Shown one piece after another: positions 1 to 9,294 of a DNA stretch of 64,000 nucleotides. Under the pieces are notes generated by a model. That model worked only from the letters and a program-made list of their open reading frames with translations. It searched no databases and had not been told where the DNA came from. Origin of the DNA: Sweltsa coloradensis. Its lineage: Eukaryota > Arthropoda > Insecta > Plecoptera > Chloroperlidae. Each line of letters opens with the position of its first letter. Positions within the stretch are counted from its first letter, which is position 1. Position numbers and translations under genes: made by a program. The stretch is taken from positions 1 to 64,000 of the forward strand of contig JAMZAV010003156.1 in NCBI GenBank assembly GCA_024449915.1, written 5' to 3'.

Positions 1-72
1 CCCCAAGTGAAAACAAAAACGCCTGTTTTAATTATCTTTACCTCGCCACAAATGAAAGAGTTGATATTCCAA

Positions 73-498
73 TCAAATATTTAAGTGATTCATTCCTAGC
101 AAGACGTTTAGACTCAGTTGGTACTTTGTACGTAGTGCCTTCTTCAGATAAACGTTTTTTTTTGCTCTTTCACGTTTGCGTGAGTCTGTATAAACAGTTC
201 TACATTTTTGGTGAAATTTGTATAGGAAACTGTCAACTGTACTTTTTCGGTATTTAAGAACTTTAATAACCACATCGACCTGCCTATCTCCAAACGATTT
301 TATAAGTGTAACAAAGCCTTTCTTAGTCAAAATTGTTTTATATTCTGTGGCACTTAATGGGCCTTCCTTACCATCCCAAATAACACACACGGTAGTTCTG
401 TGAAATGTTGATTTGATATATTCTTTCGCCGAAGAGATTGCATCGTCCTTGTCACCTATTTTAATAAATGTGCGATTGTGTGAGTTTTGTGTGTTCAA
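73..498 (-). CDS. Unassigned 141-residue ORF
   Basis: Open frame of 141 codons on the minus strand that I do not recognise. The predicted protein is Lys/Arg-rich, especially around residues 80-125, and has no signal peptide, membrane segment or obvious zinc ligands. The N-terminal third is Asp/Lys-mixed (GDKDDAISSAKEYIK) and one stretch, TTVCVIWDGKEG, looks like a beta-strand core, so a folded domain is possible. The start at 498 is simply the first ATG. No splice sites or promoter decide it. It is the longest frame in the first 6 kb and lies outside any repeat I could pair elsewhere in the window. It could be an exon of a host gene, a transposon ORF or chance. Confidence 0.3.
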   Translation of the reverse strand: MNTQNSHNRTFIKIGDKDDAISSAKEYIKSTFHRTTVCVIWDGKEGPLSATEYKTILTKKGFVTLIKSFGDRQVDVVIKVLKYRKSTVDSFLYKFHQKCRTVYTDSRKRERAKKNVYLKKALRTKYQLSLNVLLGMNHLNI

Positions 499-787
499 TG
501 TATAATTTATTTGTCATATATTAATATACATTGCAGTCAGTACTCACCCATTTCCAGGTTATTTTGACGATTTTTCATGATTTACATTAAAAGAAAATAG
601 TCACAACCATTCGTAGACTACATAAAAACTTCCACAAAAATTAGTGAATTAACACAATAATCTGGCAGCGAGTTATAAAAAACTGAACTAACTGTCCTGT
701 TCGAAATATCTAACAGGATGAACTGATATTAACTTTCAATAAAGCTCTTGCACCCTTACACCAATTTATTTTTGTATATGTAATTAT
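499..787. other. No recognisable feature
   Basis: AT-rich sequence without a supportable ORF, repeat match or motif. Confidence 0.5.
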
Positions 788-1080
788 TAAGCGAGCGAAG
801 CGAACGTTTCCATTTGACTCTGCCGGAAAAAAATAATCATGGTCACTGGTGGGTGGCGGTGGCAGCTTGTTTTTGTTTTTGTTTTTCTGTTGTTTGTATG
901 TCTCGCCATAACGTTCGAACGGAGGCTCGGATCGAGTTGAAATTTGGACCATCCGCAAGCTTCGTTCTCGATTGAATGCCATTAGTTTTGTGGCAAAATC
1001 GTTCAAAAAGTTAAAAAGTTACATTAAAGTTAATCGAAAGATTTTTTTCAAACTAAACGGCGACAAAATCTGAGGTGGCC
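788..1080 (+). mobile_element. Helentron-like (HINE) family B, 5' part
   Basis: Begins with TAAGCGAGCGAAGCG and matches, almost base for base, the first 290 bases of the complete family B element at 28497-29203, including the block CGCCATAACGTTCGAACGG and the Lys/Gln run-coding GTTTTTGTTTTT stretch. Similarity stops near 1080 and no CTAG-type 3' end follows, so this copy is 3'-truncated. Confidence 0.65.
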
Positions 1081-1478
1081 AGGTTGTGGGGAACACAAAC
1101 AGTTCCGTTGTGTATCCTTGATGTGTATCTTTCATCGGAGCCTAGAACAGGAGTAACTTAACGTAAGGAGCAGTGTTGTGACTATGGTATCTACATGAAA
1201 TCTGTTATCATTTATCTTATCTAGATAAGGTTTTTGTTTTATAAAAATTTAATAATGAATCATTTTTAACACTTAAAAATTCTCCTTTAAATTAAAAAAA
1301 AATACTTTTGTCATAAAAACTTTTGTTGGGAAATAAGTTAGTTTTTTTTGACACTCGTCAAATTTGATAGTGATTATCTTTTATCTAAGCAAAAATAACT
1401 AGAAAACTATTTTTATCTATTATCTTTTATGTAGATAATTTGTTTACAGTTTTATCTCTAATAGAAAAGCTAAACTCT
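1081..1478. other. AT-rich stretch, nothing recognised
   Basis: Contains several TTATCTAGATAA-like short words between 1210 and 1440 but no gene, repeat boundary or RNA that I can support. Confidence 0.4.
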
Positions 1479-1660
1479 GAGGGTTCTATAATAGAGTTTT
1501 GCTGGATACTGGACACGTGGGCATAGAGGGAAATGAACACGCTGATAGGGCGGCTAAGGAAGCGTCCAGCGTAGCTAAGTTGATTTCAATCTAAATCCCG
1601 TTCCAGATGTCAAGAGTGAATACAAGCATTTGATTTGCGACAAAACATCTTGAGATGTGT
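1479..1660 (+). pseudogene. Retrotransposon RNase H fragment, frameshifted
   Basis: This is a second copy of the RNase H piece at 4599-4799. The shared run covers the codons for IEFCW, then GHVGIEGNEHADRAAKEA. The segment is characteristic of the C-terminal RNase H domain of Jockey/I-group non-LTR elements: it holds the His-Val-Gly and the Glu-His-Ala-Asp active-site region. Here one C is missing in the Pro codon after the Trp (TGGATACTGG against TGGATACCTGG), which breaks the frame. Beyond the domain the sequence still reads like retrotransposon (DVKSEYKHLICDK in one frame). Both copies start at nearly the same upstream base, about GCTAAACTCT, so they may be copies of one truncated element. 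Confidence 0.7.
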
Positions 1661-1774
1661 TGCAAAATAACTAATTGCGTAGTGTGATGCCCACACTGAC
1701 GTAAAATTCGTCCTTCTGCGTCTCGACTCTCACGTTTAGACACGTTTCACATTGATGTACCTTTAACCGTACAT

Positions 1775-2043
1775 ATGCTACCAACAGTGTTAAGCGCTCG
1801 ACTCTGATGCGGGAGGTCCCGGGTTCGAATCCCGTCGAGACTGGTAATTCTGACAGAAGGATTTTTCCGAGCTTTTCCGCAGTCGTGAATGCGAATGCAA
1901 GGGATGAGCACTCTTAAATATCCCTTGGACATCCCTTCACAATTGTCCTATCCGCAATATACCTAGTAAGTCACCTATAGAGGATCACACCGTTTAAATG
2001 TGGTGTGTGTATACCCTACAGCGGGCATCCTACAAAAATTATT
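1775..2043 (+). mobile_element. SINE-B, tRNA-headed
   Basis: The tRNA-like head carries the B box GGGTTCGAATCCCG at about 1819-1832. The body (GAATGCGAATGCAAGGGATG, then CATCCCTTCACAATTGTCC) is repeated at 45351-45600 (+), 37530-37660 (-) and 61990-62150 (-). The A box is weak. This is a SINE, not a tRNA gene, because the acceptor stem does not close. Confidence 0.75.
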
Positions 2044-2217
2044 TTATTTCAGCAAAATGTACCAAATATGATGCCTTGGGCACGCAATTTGATCTCCTCC
2101 AATCATATGAAGAACTTTAATCATAATATGATAACGGCGACAAACTTTCTAAATTTCTCATTCAAAGTACCTTGTTTAACAAAATTTAATTAACATCATA
2201 CCAATTTCTTTAATTTC

Positions 2218-2395
2218 AAATATCTTTTGTTTTGCTATTACCATCATTATCATTTTATTTTCTTATGTACAACTAAAAAAAACAATATTAATCGTCAAAC
2301 ACACCATTTAACTCATCTCTTCAACTTTTAATATCACAGGCGGCTCAATTATGACCTAACTGTTGACGCGCCCTTAATCCAAACAAACAAGAAAA
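2218..2395 (+). repeat. Outlying piece of the 42-63 kb array
   Basis: The AT-rich leader (TTTTGTTTTGCTATTACCAT) and the following CACAGGCGGCTC, GACCTAACTGTTGACGCGCC and CTTAATCCAAACAAACAAG are the leader and 3' end of the array unit. The best match is 62990-63170, about 61 kb away. Confidence 0.7.
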
Positions 2396-3820
2396 CTTTC
2401 CACCAAACACCGTAGGGTGTTTCTTACACTTTTAACGGTAAATGATGAGTTGTAAGAACATTTCAATTCAAGGGATGCACAAAATGCTAGAATACATTGC
2501 TAAACTAGTTCTCAATAGGCATTAAAAACATTTATTTGATCAAAATTAGCATTTGAAAAACCTAAAACGCTAACAACCCGTGTCTCTATTAATAAACCAC
2601 TAGTCAGCCCTACCGTCAGGAGGTTCCAGGCGGGGGCTGGCGCTACCCCCAGCCAGGGACTGCGCCAAGACAGTGAGCACGAGCAATGGCAACATCGCCT
2701 GTCCGCTGTGTGAAATCTGGCAACACTGGAATGAAAGAATTAATTTGTACGAAGATTCTTCTCAACCAAATCATTTTCACTGCGAGATTTTCCATGTCGG
2801 CCCATGCACTCACACATACGTTGACCCTGGGAAGGTTTTACGTTCAAATCTCATGAACCCTTACGTTCATATTCGTTGTTAACATCGCATATTAATACAA
2901 ACAACAAAATAAAATAAGTATATATTATAATATTATCTATTAGCTCAGAAAACTAGGCTTTGACGCAGAACGCAGAGGTAAAGTCAGGATAACTTGGAAG
3001 CTTTATCATTTTTTCCTATCGGGTTGTGGTTTGCACAAAAATTTTGAAAAAATGAAAAAAATGAAGTAAGAATGTGTAATATTTTGTATCAAGGCACATT
3101 TTCCAAATACTGCCCACTTTTCTTATTAAACTGACTGTATATATGACACAACAGTTAATTTGTAGTAATTTCCCAATTTTGTGTGAGACAATAATTATTT
3201 GAAATTTCAAAATAGGCTTTGATAGAGACACGCGCTCATCCTTTGTGAACAGCCTCCCAAAAATGCAGATTTTTTGGGTGAAATTTAAAGGTCAAAAAGC
3301 GGTACGTTCTGTATGTGAAATTAGCTGGATTTGACGATCGAGCGTTTTTTAAATGGTCATTTAACATTGTAAAAGAAGTTGTGTAATAATTTTTTTTTTA
3401 ATACCTGAAAGATAAGCCCGTCTTGTCTCAGGTGCTGAAGCTCTGTGACTCTAGTGCGCCACCTCCACGTAGGTGTTATGTACACGCGTCTTTAGCTTAG
3501 AGCTGCTTGAGTTTGCCTTGATGTCATAATTAATTAACAACCTCGATGTCTTATTTATTTTTAACTCAAGTAGTCACGTTTATATAATTAGTTTGCATAT
3601 TATTCAACCCTGTTTGCTTACGTTGTGGAATCGTGTTTTAGAGAACATTATAAAACATTGCGGAGTAAAATGGTAAAAACAAGTTTATGAGCACAGCTTA
3701 TAGGAGTATGTTGTATTGTCGAGCTGACGGAGCAGCAGTAAAACCTGCGACTGAATCCGTCTTGTGATATTGTGAGACACACAAATTATTTGCATAAATC
3801 ACAGCGATCTAGTATTTTCC
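2396..3820. other. No supportable gene
   Basis: Holds a 70-codon plus-strand frame at 2673-2882 with one CPLC motif and a 72-codon minus frame at 3016-3231. Neither has splice, promoter or family support. I see no repeat shared with the rest of the window. Confidence 0.4.
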
Positions 3821-3821
3821 C

Positions 3822-4003
3822 CGTCTGGGCCCGGGGTAGAATTGGTCCAGAGCATGGCTATGTTAATCATTAAAGACGATTCAAGAGAAAAAGTCCATCT
3901 CGCTTACATCAGATACTAAGAAGTGCAGTAAACTTCCCGAAACTAGAGGCGAGCTCTGGAAATCATCGTCAGGGACCTTGCCCCCTTCTCTTGATTACCT
4001 CCC

Positions 4004-4040
<37 letters not shown>

Positions 4041-4042
4041 CG
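3822..4042 (+). repeat. Solitary array unit with expanded GAC tract
   Basis: A 5' half unit of the 42-63 kb repeat: CCCGTCTGGGCCCGGGGTAG, the CAGAGCATGGCT hairpin region, GAGGCGAGCTCTGG and the CTTGCCCCCTTC block. It lies 38 kb from the main array and is cut off after its GAC tract. Confidence 0.8.
4005..4040 (+). repeat. (GAC)12 microsatellite
   Basis: Twelve perfect GAC triplets, an expansion of the GACGATGAC tract that is normal for the array unit. It produces spurious poly-Asp, poly-Thr and poly-Val frames. Confidence 0.95.
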
Positions 4043-4085
4043 AACCATACAGTTCCTGCACCGTCGTTATTCGCAATCCAAGAAG

Positions 4086-4508
4086 CTCGTTGGTCTTGTG
4101 GTTAGCGTATCTGCTTCCAATGCAGAAGGTCCAGTGTTCGATTACCGACAAAGTACAGATGTTTTTTAATTTCTGATTTGGACTTAAGTCCATCAGTTCT
4201 TGTCTTAGTAGTTTGTAAACGGTGACTTTGGAGCCGTCCTAGCAACGAAGCACATAATAAGTTCAGAGTTGTTCTGAATCGGCCTCGTTGATTCTGGCGT
4301 TGATCCGCGGGTGTTCGCACTGTCCATACCACTGATTGCTATATTATTTCCTATTAAAAATATCGATCTTTGGTTGGTTATCGCTCACTCGTCGATTGCG
4401 TCGGGGCCTTCAGGGTTGGCTTAGTCACTTTGATTTACTGTACCCCACTTAAAATCAGTTATATAACTGAGTGGGTTGACTCTAAATACAATTTATTTAT
4501 TTTTTAAA
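4086..4508 (+). mobile_element. SINE-A, full length
   Basis: The tRNA-like head (GCTCGTTGGTCTTGTGGTTA as A box, then TCTGC-TTCCAAT-GCAGA as anticodon stem-loop, then a B box damaged to GTGTTCGATTACC) is followed by a conserved body and the terminal hairpin around CAGTTATATAACTGAGTGGG. The tail is AT-rich (TTTATTTATT). The apparent anticodon is CCA. At least nine other copies occur in this window. Confidence 0.9.
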
Positions 4509-4580
4509 TACATTCCACATTGTCGTTATGGAGAATACCAAAACTCATGTATTCAAGTCATCATTTTGGTACAAGACATC

Positions 4581-4799
4581 CAATTCTTTTTAGATATACT
4601 AAACTCTAAGGATTATATAATAGAGTTTTGCTGGATACCTGGACACGTGGGCATAGAGGGAAATGAACACGCTGATAGGGCTGCTAAGGAAGCTTCCCAG
4701 CGTCGCGACGTTGATTTCAATCCCACCACCTATACCACCTATGCCCAGGATGTACATGAATCCGGGTCTAGATATTTTACATCCTATTGTTATTGCTAA
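4581..4799 (+). pseudogene. Retrotransposon RNase H fragment
   Basis: Reads in one frame through FFLDILNSKDYIIEFCWIPG and on to HVGIEGNEHADRAAKEAS, the distal RNase H domain of Jockey/I-type non-LTR retrotransposons (conserved W-x-P-x-H-x-G and E-x-A-D). The upstream catalytic Asp/Glu region and all of the reverse transcriptase are absent. The frame then drifts into non-homologous sequence and stops. It directly follows the SINE-A tail. Confidence 0.8.
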
Positions 4800-4879
4800 T
4801 ACCATAGAAATTAAATCAACTTGATAAAATGATTATATTTTAACAAATAATTTTGCAATAGAACTTGAAAAAGCAATGA

Positions 4880-5296
4880 GATCACACACATAACAAAAAC
4901 TTGTAGAAATACGGCCAAACCTTACACACTCAAAAGAAATTAGATCTAAAAAAAGGGCCAAGCTCATCTACCCTTCCACATTTGCGCATTCTTAATTCAT
5001 AAACGTACAGTGTCCCATAACAGCATCCTCGAAAAGCTTGGCAAAATTAAATTTGCATGTTATTACGTTTAAATTAATTAAATAAAAGAACTTGGATGAA
5101 CTATTACGTTTAAATTAATAATCGCAAATTCTATTTTGCCAAGCTTTTCGAGGATGCTGTTATGGGACACTGTACGTTTATGAATTAAGAATGCGCAAAT
5201 GTGGAAGGGTAGATGAGCTTGGCCCTTTTTTTAGATCTTATTTCTTTTGAGTGTGAAAGGTTTGGCTGTATTTCTACAAGTTTTTGTTATGTGTTA
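4880..5296. repeat. Long foldback (inverted) repeat
   Basis: The left arm, about 4880-5047, is the near-perfect reverse complement of the right arm, about 5131-5296: for instance CATAACAGCATCCTCGAAAAG against CTTTTCGAGGATGCTGTTATG. The AT-rich centre is about 80 bases. A third, single arm lies at 33385-33550. It is probably a non-autonomous foldback/MITE element. Confidence 0.85.
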
Positions 5297-5319
5297 TATT
5301 ATATCTTCGATACGTGTTC

Positions 5320-5525
5320 GAACGTTCCTGTGGGCTAAGTGTTACTTGTCGGGAGAACGAGGAAATATAATGTTACGACTTTGACGTTTTCCCAAAATGC
5401 TTTGTGCGTGATGATGTTTCGAATTTACCGCCCATCGCTTGTTTCCCACCGCCCACCGCTCCGTTCCGTTCTTGCATCGGCTGCAGTGGTCGGCTGTGCC
5501 GCGTTGCACGTGTTGTGTTGGGGAG
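5320..5525 (+). promoter_or_regulatory. Possible promoter and 5' noncoding exon of the carrier gene
   Basis: A locally GC-rich, CpG-bearing stretch (CCGCCCACCGCTCCGTTCCG) ends at a splice-donor-like GGGGAG|GTCAGTG. A weak acceptor, AAGGCAG|ATTG, occurs at 6093, 54 bases before the carrier ATG. If used, the intron would be in the 5' UTR. This is context-based only. Confidence 0.3.
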
Positions 5526-6147
5526 GTCAGTGATTGTGTTTACATGTTTTATGTTTTTTGTGGTTTACAAACATTTATTTATAGAAAAGGTGTGTGTAGG
5601 CCTACTGTTCAGTACAGTACAAACTGACTAGAACATCTAAGATTCGTCGATTAATCCTACATGTTTGATCTGTTTGCTAAACGTTGTTTTCACTTATGCC
5701 TATTTTTTGTGCCATGCGCCCTCTTGCCTCCTAGGCTGGGTATGGCCCTAGGCCTAGGCCTAGCCTAGGCGCTAGGCTTGGCCTAGGCCTTACCTTGCTC
5801 CTTAAACTCTGTTTTAAAACACAAAGTGGGCGTTGGTGAGAAGAACGTATTTTCATTGACATTGGCGGTGGCCTATTGTGCTGAAACGAGGCAAACATAA
5901 CCTAACTCGAGGAAGAATGTTAAATATTTTGGAATGAAGTTGCGTCAGCATTTTACGTGTGAATTGTGGAGTAGGGCCTAGGCCTAGGCGTAGGCTATTT
6001 TTTTGAATCTTTGCTCTCAATATTCTCGTGGGCAGGCCTAGGTTGCTAGGGCCCTAGCCTAGATGGCAGATGGCTGAACAAGCATTAAGGCAGATTGTGA
6101 GAAATTGGATCTAATATCTCCGAGGAAGACTCTGAATCATAAATATC
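5526..6147. other. TAGGCCTA-rich upstream region
   Basis: No ORF. It has dense overlapping AGGCCTAGGCC palindromes at 5735-5790, 5970-5990 and 6030-6062. The bases before 6148 give the start context TATCATGG. Confidence 0.6.
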
Positions 6148-7131
6148 ATGGCATCCAAAATTAGCTCTGGAGTCTGTGATCCAAACACATCTTTGAAACA
6201 CGTGTTGAGTCATGTTAAATATGAGCATCTTGTAGCTGGAATTACAGGTGGAGTAACTTCAACTTTAATCCTACATCCGTTAGATCTCATTAAAATCAGA
6301 TTAGCGGTAAATGATGGGCACACAGTTGGTAGATCTACACCACATTACACCGGAATACGCAATGCAGTCTCCACCATATTTCACCAGGAAGGTGTTCGGG
6401 GCTTCTACAGGGGTGTCACTCCTAACGTTTGGGGTTCTGGTAGTGCTTGGGGCTTTTACTTCTTGTTTTATAACACTTTCAAAACATGGATCCAAGGAGG
6501 TGATACCAAGAGCCCGCTGGGCCCAGGCCTCCACGTGCTAGCTGCTGGGGAAGCTGGTGTACTCACCCTGGTAATGACGAATCCCATATGGGTGGTGAAA
6601 ACACGGTTATGTCTCCAGTACCGTTCGACGGAGGGAACGCTACTTCCACAGAGCAAGACTTACGCTGGTATGACGGATGCTCTCGTGAAAATCTATCGCA
6701 CCGAGGGCGTGCGAGGTCTTTACAAGGGTTTCGTGCCTGGTATTTTCGGTGTCCCCCCATGGAGCGTTGCAGTTCATGGCGTACGAGGAAATGAAGAATA
6801 TTTACAATCAATATCGAAGTGTGGCAATAGATACAAACTGGCGACCTCGGAGTACCTTGCGTTGCTGCCCGGCTCTAAACTGATGGCCGCTGCGTTGACG
6901 TACCCGTACCAGGTTGTCCGTGCCAGACTGCAAGACCAACATCGCAGCTACACAGGTGTCTGGGACTGCGTCACCCGAACTATGAGGTTCGAGGGCATAC
7001 CTGGTTTTTACAAAGGACTGAGTGTGAATTTGACTCGCGTCGTTCCAGCTACAATGATAACGTTTCTGGTTTATGAGAAATGTTCACACTTTTTATTTGA
7101 CCTTCGGAAGGATGCCAACTCCAAACTATAA
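6148..7131 (+). CDS. SLC25A32: Mitochondrial folate/FAD carrier (SLC25A32-like), locally frame-scrambled
   Basis: A six-helix inner-membrane carrier of 327 residues, the usual size. It carries the three mitochondrial-carrier signatures: HPLDLIKIR (Pro44), NPIWVVKTR (Pro146) and YPYQVVRAR (Pro253). The Trp in repeat 2 and the Tyr-Gln in repeat 3 are typical of the SLC25A32 branch, which imports folate and, in several animals, FAD. The stretches RGFYRGVTPNVWGSG and TYPYQVVRARLQDQH are strongly family-like. Residues about 203-229 do not fit: a run of six C at 6753-6758 appears to hold one base too many, and ACAAACTG at 6833-6840 one A too few. In the alternative frame between them the family motif HGALQFMAYE reappears. 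The gene has no introns here, which is unusual for animals, so it may be a retrocopy, or the indels may be assembly errors. Confidence 0.9.
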   Translation: MASKISSGVCDPNTSLKHVLSHVKYEHLVAGITGGVTSTLILHPLDLIKIRLAVNDGHTVGRSTPHYTGIRNAVSTIFHQEGVRGFYRGVTPNVWGSGSAWGFYFLFYNTFKTWIQGGDTKSPLGPGLHVLAAGEAGVLTLVMTNPIWVVKTRLCLQYRSTEGTLLPQSKTYAGMTDALVKIYRTEGVRGLYKGFVPGIFGVPPWSVAVHGVRGNEEYLQSISKCGNRYKLATSEYLALLPGSKLMAAALTYPYQVVRARLQDQHRSYTGVWDCVTRTMRFEGIPGFYKGLSVNLTRVVPATMITFLVYEKCSHFLFDLRKDANSKL

Positions 7132-7483
7132 ACAAATGGTAAACTTTACAATTATTATTAGAACCAGTTGAACTCAACTAGGCCTATTAGGCAAATTTCT
7201 TGTAGGCCTAGGGCCTAACTAGCTAGGCTATTGTTTTAAAATTTTAAATAACTGTTTGTCCTAAGCCTACCCACCTCCAGTTATAGATAGACCTAGGAGA
7301 CCCTATAGGCCTAGTCAAGGATAGACCTAGACTCTGCAGGGCCTTGGCCTACTATACAGCCACTCCGGCTTGTCACGGATGTTACATTTCACATTTTTTC
7401 AAATTGTTGCAGTCTATAATTTATTATTATTTATCATTTAAAATCAGTACCGGTAGGCCTAATGAGGTGATGTGTTTTTTTAG
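7132..7483. other. 3' flank of the carrier, TAGGCCTA-rich
   Basis: No poly(A) tract directly follows the stop codon, which argues against a very young processed copy. There are several TAGGCCTA words (7180, 7205, 7300) and no gene. Confidence 0.5.
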
Positions 7484-7766
7484 ATGTTCTCCATACTGGC
7501 TGGTTTGTTGATGTCGCTTGGAGGTTCGTTCAAGCTCTGGCATGACTTTGAGCGGGCGCTAACTCTCTCGCACCGTCCTCTCACTTGCTGGACGATGAAG
7601 TCTGGTCAACGCTGTTTTCTCCAGCTAGGCCCTACGCTACGTCTGATACAGAAAGATGAGCTCGTCGTGTTCTTCTCTCCAGAGTCTCCCTGCCGTGACC
7701 GTGCTGTGCGCTGCGCAACGGTCTGGGCAGACAACGAACCCATCACCGAGATACTACCTCCATCAT
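7484..7766 (+). CDS. Possible internal exon, unidentified product
   Basis: An open block bounded by good splice signals: GTTTTTTTAG before 7484 and CATCAT|GTAAGT after 7766. In the open frame it reads MFSILAGLLMSLGGSFKLW onward for 94 codons plus one base, with a hydrophobic start and a Cys-rich second half (SPCRDRAVRC). A neighbouring frame has long open pieces too, so the phase is uncertain. I do not recognise the protein. It lies 350 bases past the carrier and could belong to a separate downstream gene. Confidence 0.35.
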
Positions 7767-7812
7767 GTAAGTTTTTTATTATTTTCGTTCCACGGACATA
7801 ATAGGCTTACTT

Positions 7813-8260
7813 GCAGTGGCGGCTTGAAGGCTCCAATATTTGCAGGTTTGCCGGTGCGGCGGTGCTAGATATTTTCCCGTAGCAGTACCACCCACCACCC
7901 CAGGTGCGTAGGGGGAACAAGCACGGGGGGGTTGGGACACTTGCCCCCCAACTACAGCGCCGCAGGCAAAAATGTTGAAAATGAGGTTTTTAGAGTGGTT
8001 TTAGTGCGTTCTAGGAAAAATAACTGGGTTGAATGCAATACCAAATTAATGTCTTTTTTGTAGGCTACAGTAAAAACTAGAAAACTAGAAAAAAAAGAAT
8101 TGGAGTCGTGACGAGATAGACCATGTTCCAACCATTTAACAATAATGGGAAATTGTTGGTCATTACTCTTCTGAAGTGAAGGGGGGGTTACGGTAAAAAT
8201 CGGGGGGGGGGAATTCCCCCATTCCTACGTGCCTGCACCACTCAGTGGTGAATGAAAAAC
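7813..8260 (+). mobile_element. hAT-like element with CAGTGGCG end
   Basis: Starts CAGTGGCGGCTTGAAGG and ends with GCACCACTCAGTGG-type sequence, with G- and C-runs near the ends. The interior (GCCGCAGGC, GAGGTTTTTAGAGTG, GGGTTGAATGCAATACC) matches 34620-34735 in reverse orientation. The class is inferred from the ends only. Confidence 0.55.
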
Positions 8261-8600
8261 AACTTAGGAGGGGCGAGCAATAAACGGGGGAAAAAGTCTC
8301 CTTTGCGTGTTGTTCACTTGTATAATTCTTGTAGGTAGGCCTAATTAATACCTAAGCCTATGTGTTGCAAAATATCAACTTGCTAACAAACTGTTGTACT
8401 AATAACTACTACCTACTATCCGTTGTCTTTATTTTCTCAGCGGGAGGCAGATATGTACCATACTGATGAATGATGATAGATAAGTTATAAGGTCTAAAAA
8501 ACAAGAACTTGAACAACATCATGCTACAGTAACTACACTAAATGACTACATTTTTAATTGTCTTCTTGGTGTATTGTTGTATTGTGTATTATTGCCTATC
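8261..8600. other. No gene; possible decayed exon duplicate
   Basis: Contains CTCAG|CGGGAGGCAGATATG at 8436-8455, which resembles CTGCAG|CGCGAGGCAGCTGTG at 10184 and CTCTGTGCAAGGCAGATAA at 9527. Flanking words such as TATCAACTTGCTAA recur as well. Confidence 0.3.
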
Positions 8601-8608
8601 TTCTAGTT

Positions 8609-9286
8609 CAGGGGTCGGCAACTAGATTGTGTATGAGACCATTTACCGGTGCTGCTTGACAGATGAGGGGCCAAAGCTGGTAGGGACCCTGTAATTTTGT
8701 GGGCGATTTTTTCCGTTTGACTATGCTAAATTTGTTTACTATTATTAAAAGTCATTTACTTATAGTAAAATACATGCAATAATAATGTTGTTTCTGCTAA
8801 AATAGAGCAAAATCGGGAAATTTCCAATTATATTTTTATATTTTTGCACAAAAACATGCAGCTAATTTGCAATGTTGTTTTTATGACAAAATGATACATT
8901 CATAATATTTGGTTTATATACTGAAATAAAAGCTTTTTTATATCGAAATTATAACTTTTTAATTGCTATTTCTATAGCCGGGTTGGGTGTTATATAGCTG
9001 GCGTAAAATATGTCACCTCCTCTCTTGGTATGCCTTCTCGAGGTATGCATAACAGTCGTCCAATCTGTATATCTGAAAATGCTTGGTAACTCGAAACTCT
9101 GACAATAAACCATTTATTATTAGGTATTATAAGAATACCCTATAGCCTAAGGCTGGCATAAATAACTCAAATTATTATAAAACTATGTATTGAATGTAGT
9201 AATTTTGTGCTTAGACATAAATTAGTAGGGGGCCACAGAAATCAGTCCCACGGGCCGTACACGGGCCCGCCTATTGCCTACCCCTG
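8609..9286. mobile_element. hAT element, non-autonomous, with 8-bp target duplication
   Basis: Terminal inverted repeats CAGGGGTCGGCAAC and, reversed at the other end, CAGGGGTAGGCAAT. Flanked on both sides by TTCTAGTT (8601-8608 and 9287-9294), the 8-base duplication expected of hAT transposases. It is 678 bases long with no coding capacity. 24590-25080 looks like an older relative. Confidence 0.9.
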
Positions 9287-9294
9287 TTCTAGTT

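Noticed and set aside
2673..2882. 69-codon frame with CPLC
   Set aside because: A single Cys pair is not enough for a zinc motif and there are no splice or promoter signs.
3978..4193. Poly-Asp, poly-Thr and poly-Val proteins
   Set aside because: Three frames and both strands of one (GAC)12 microsatellite.
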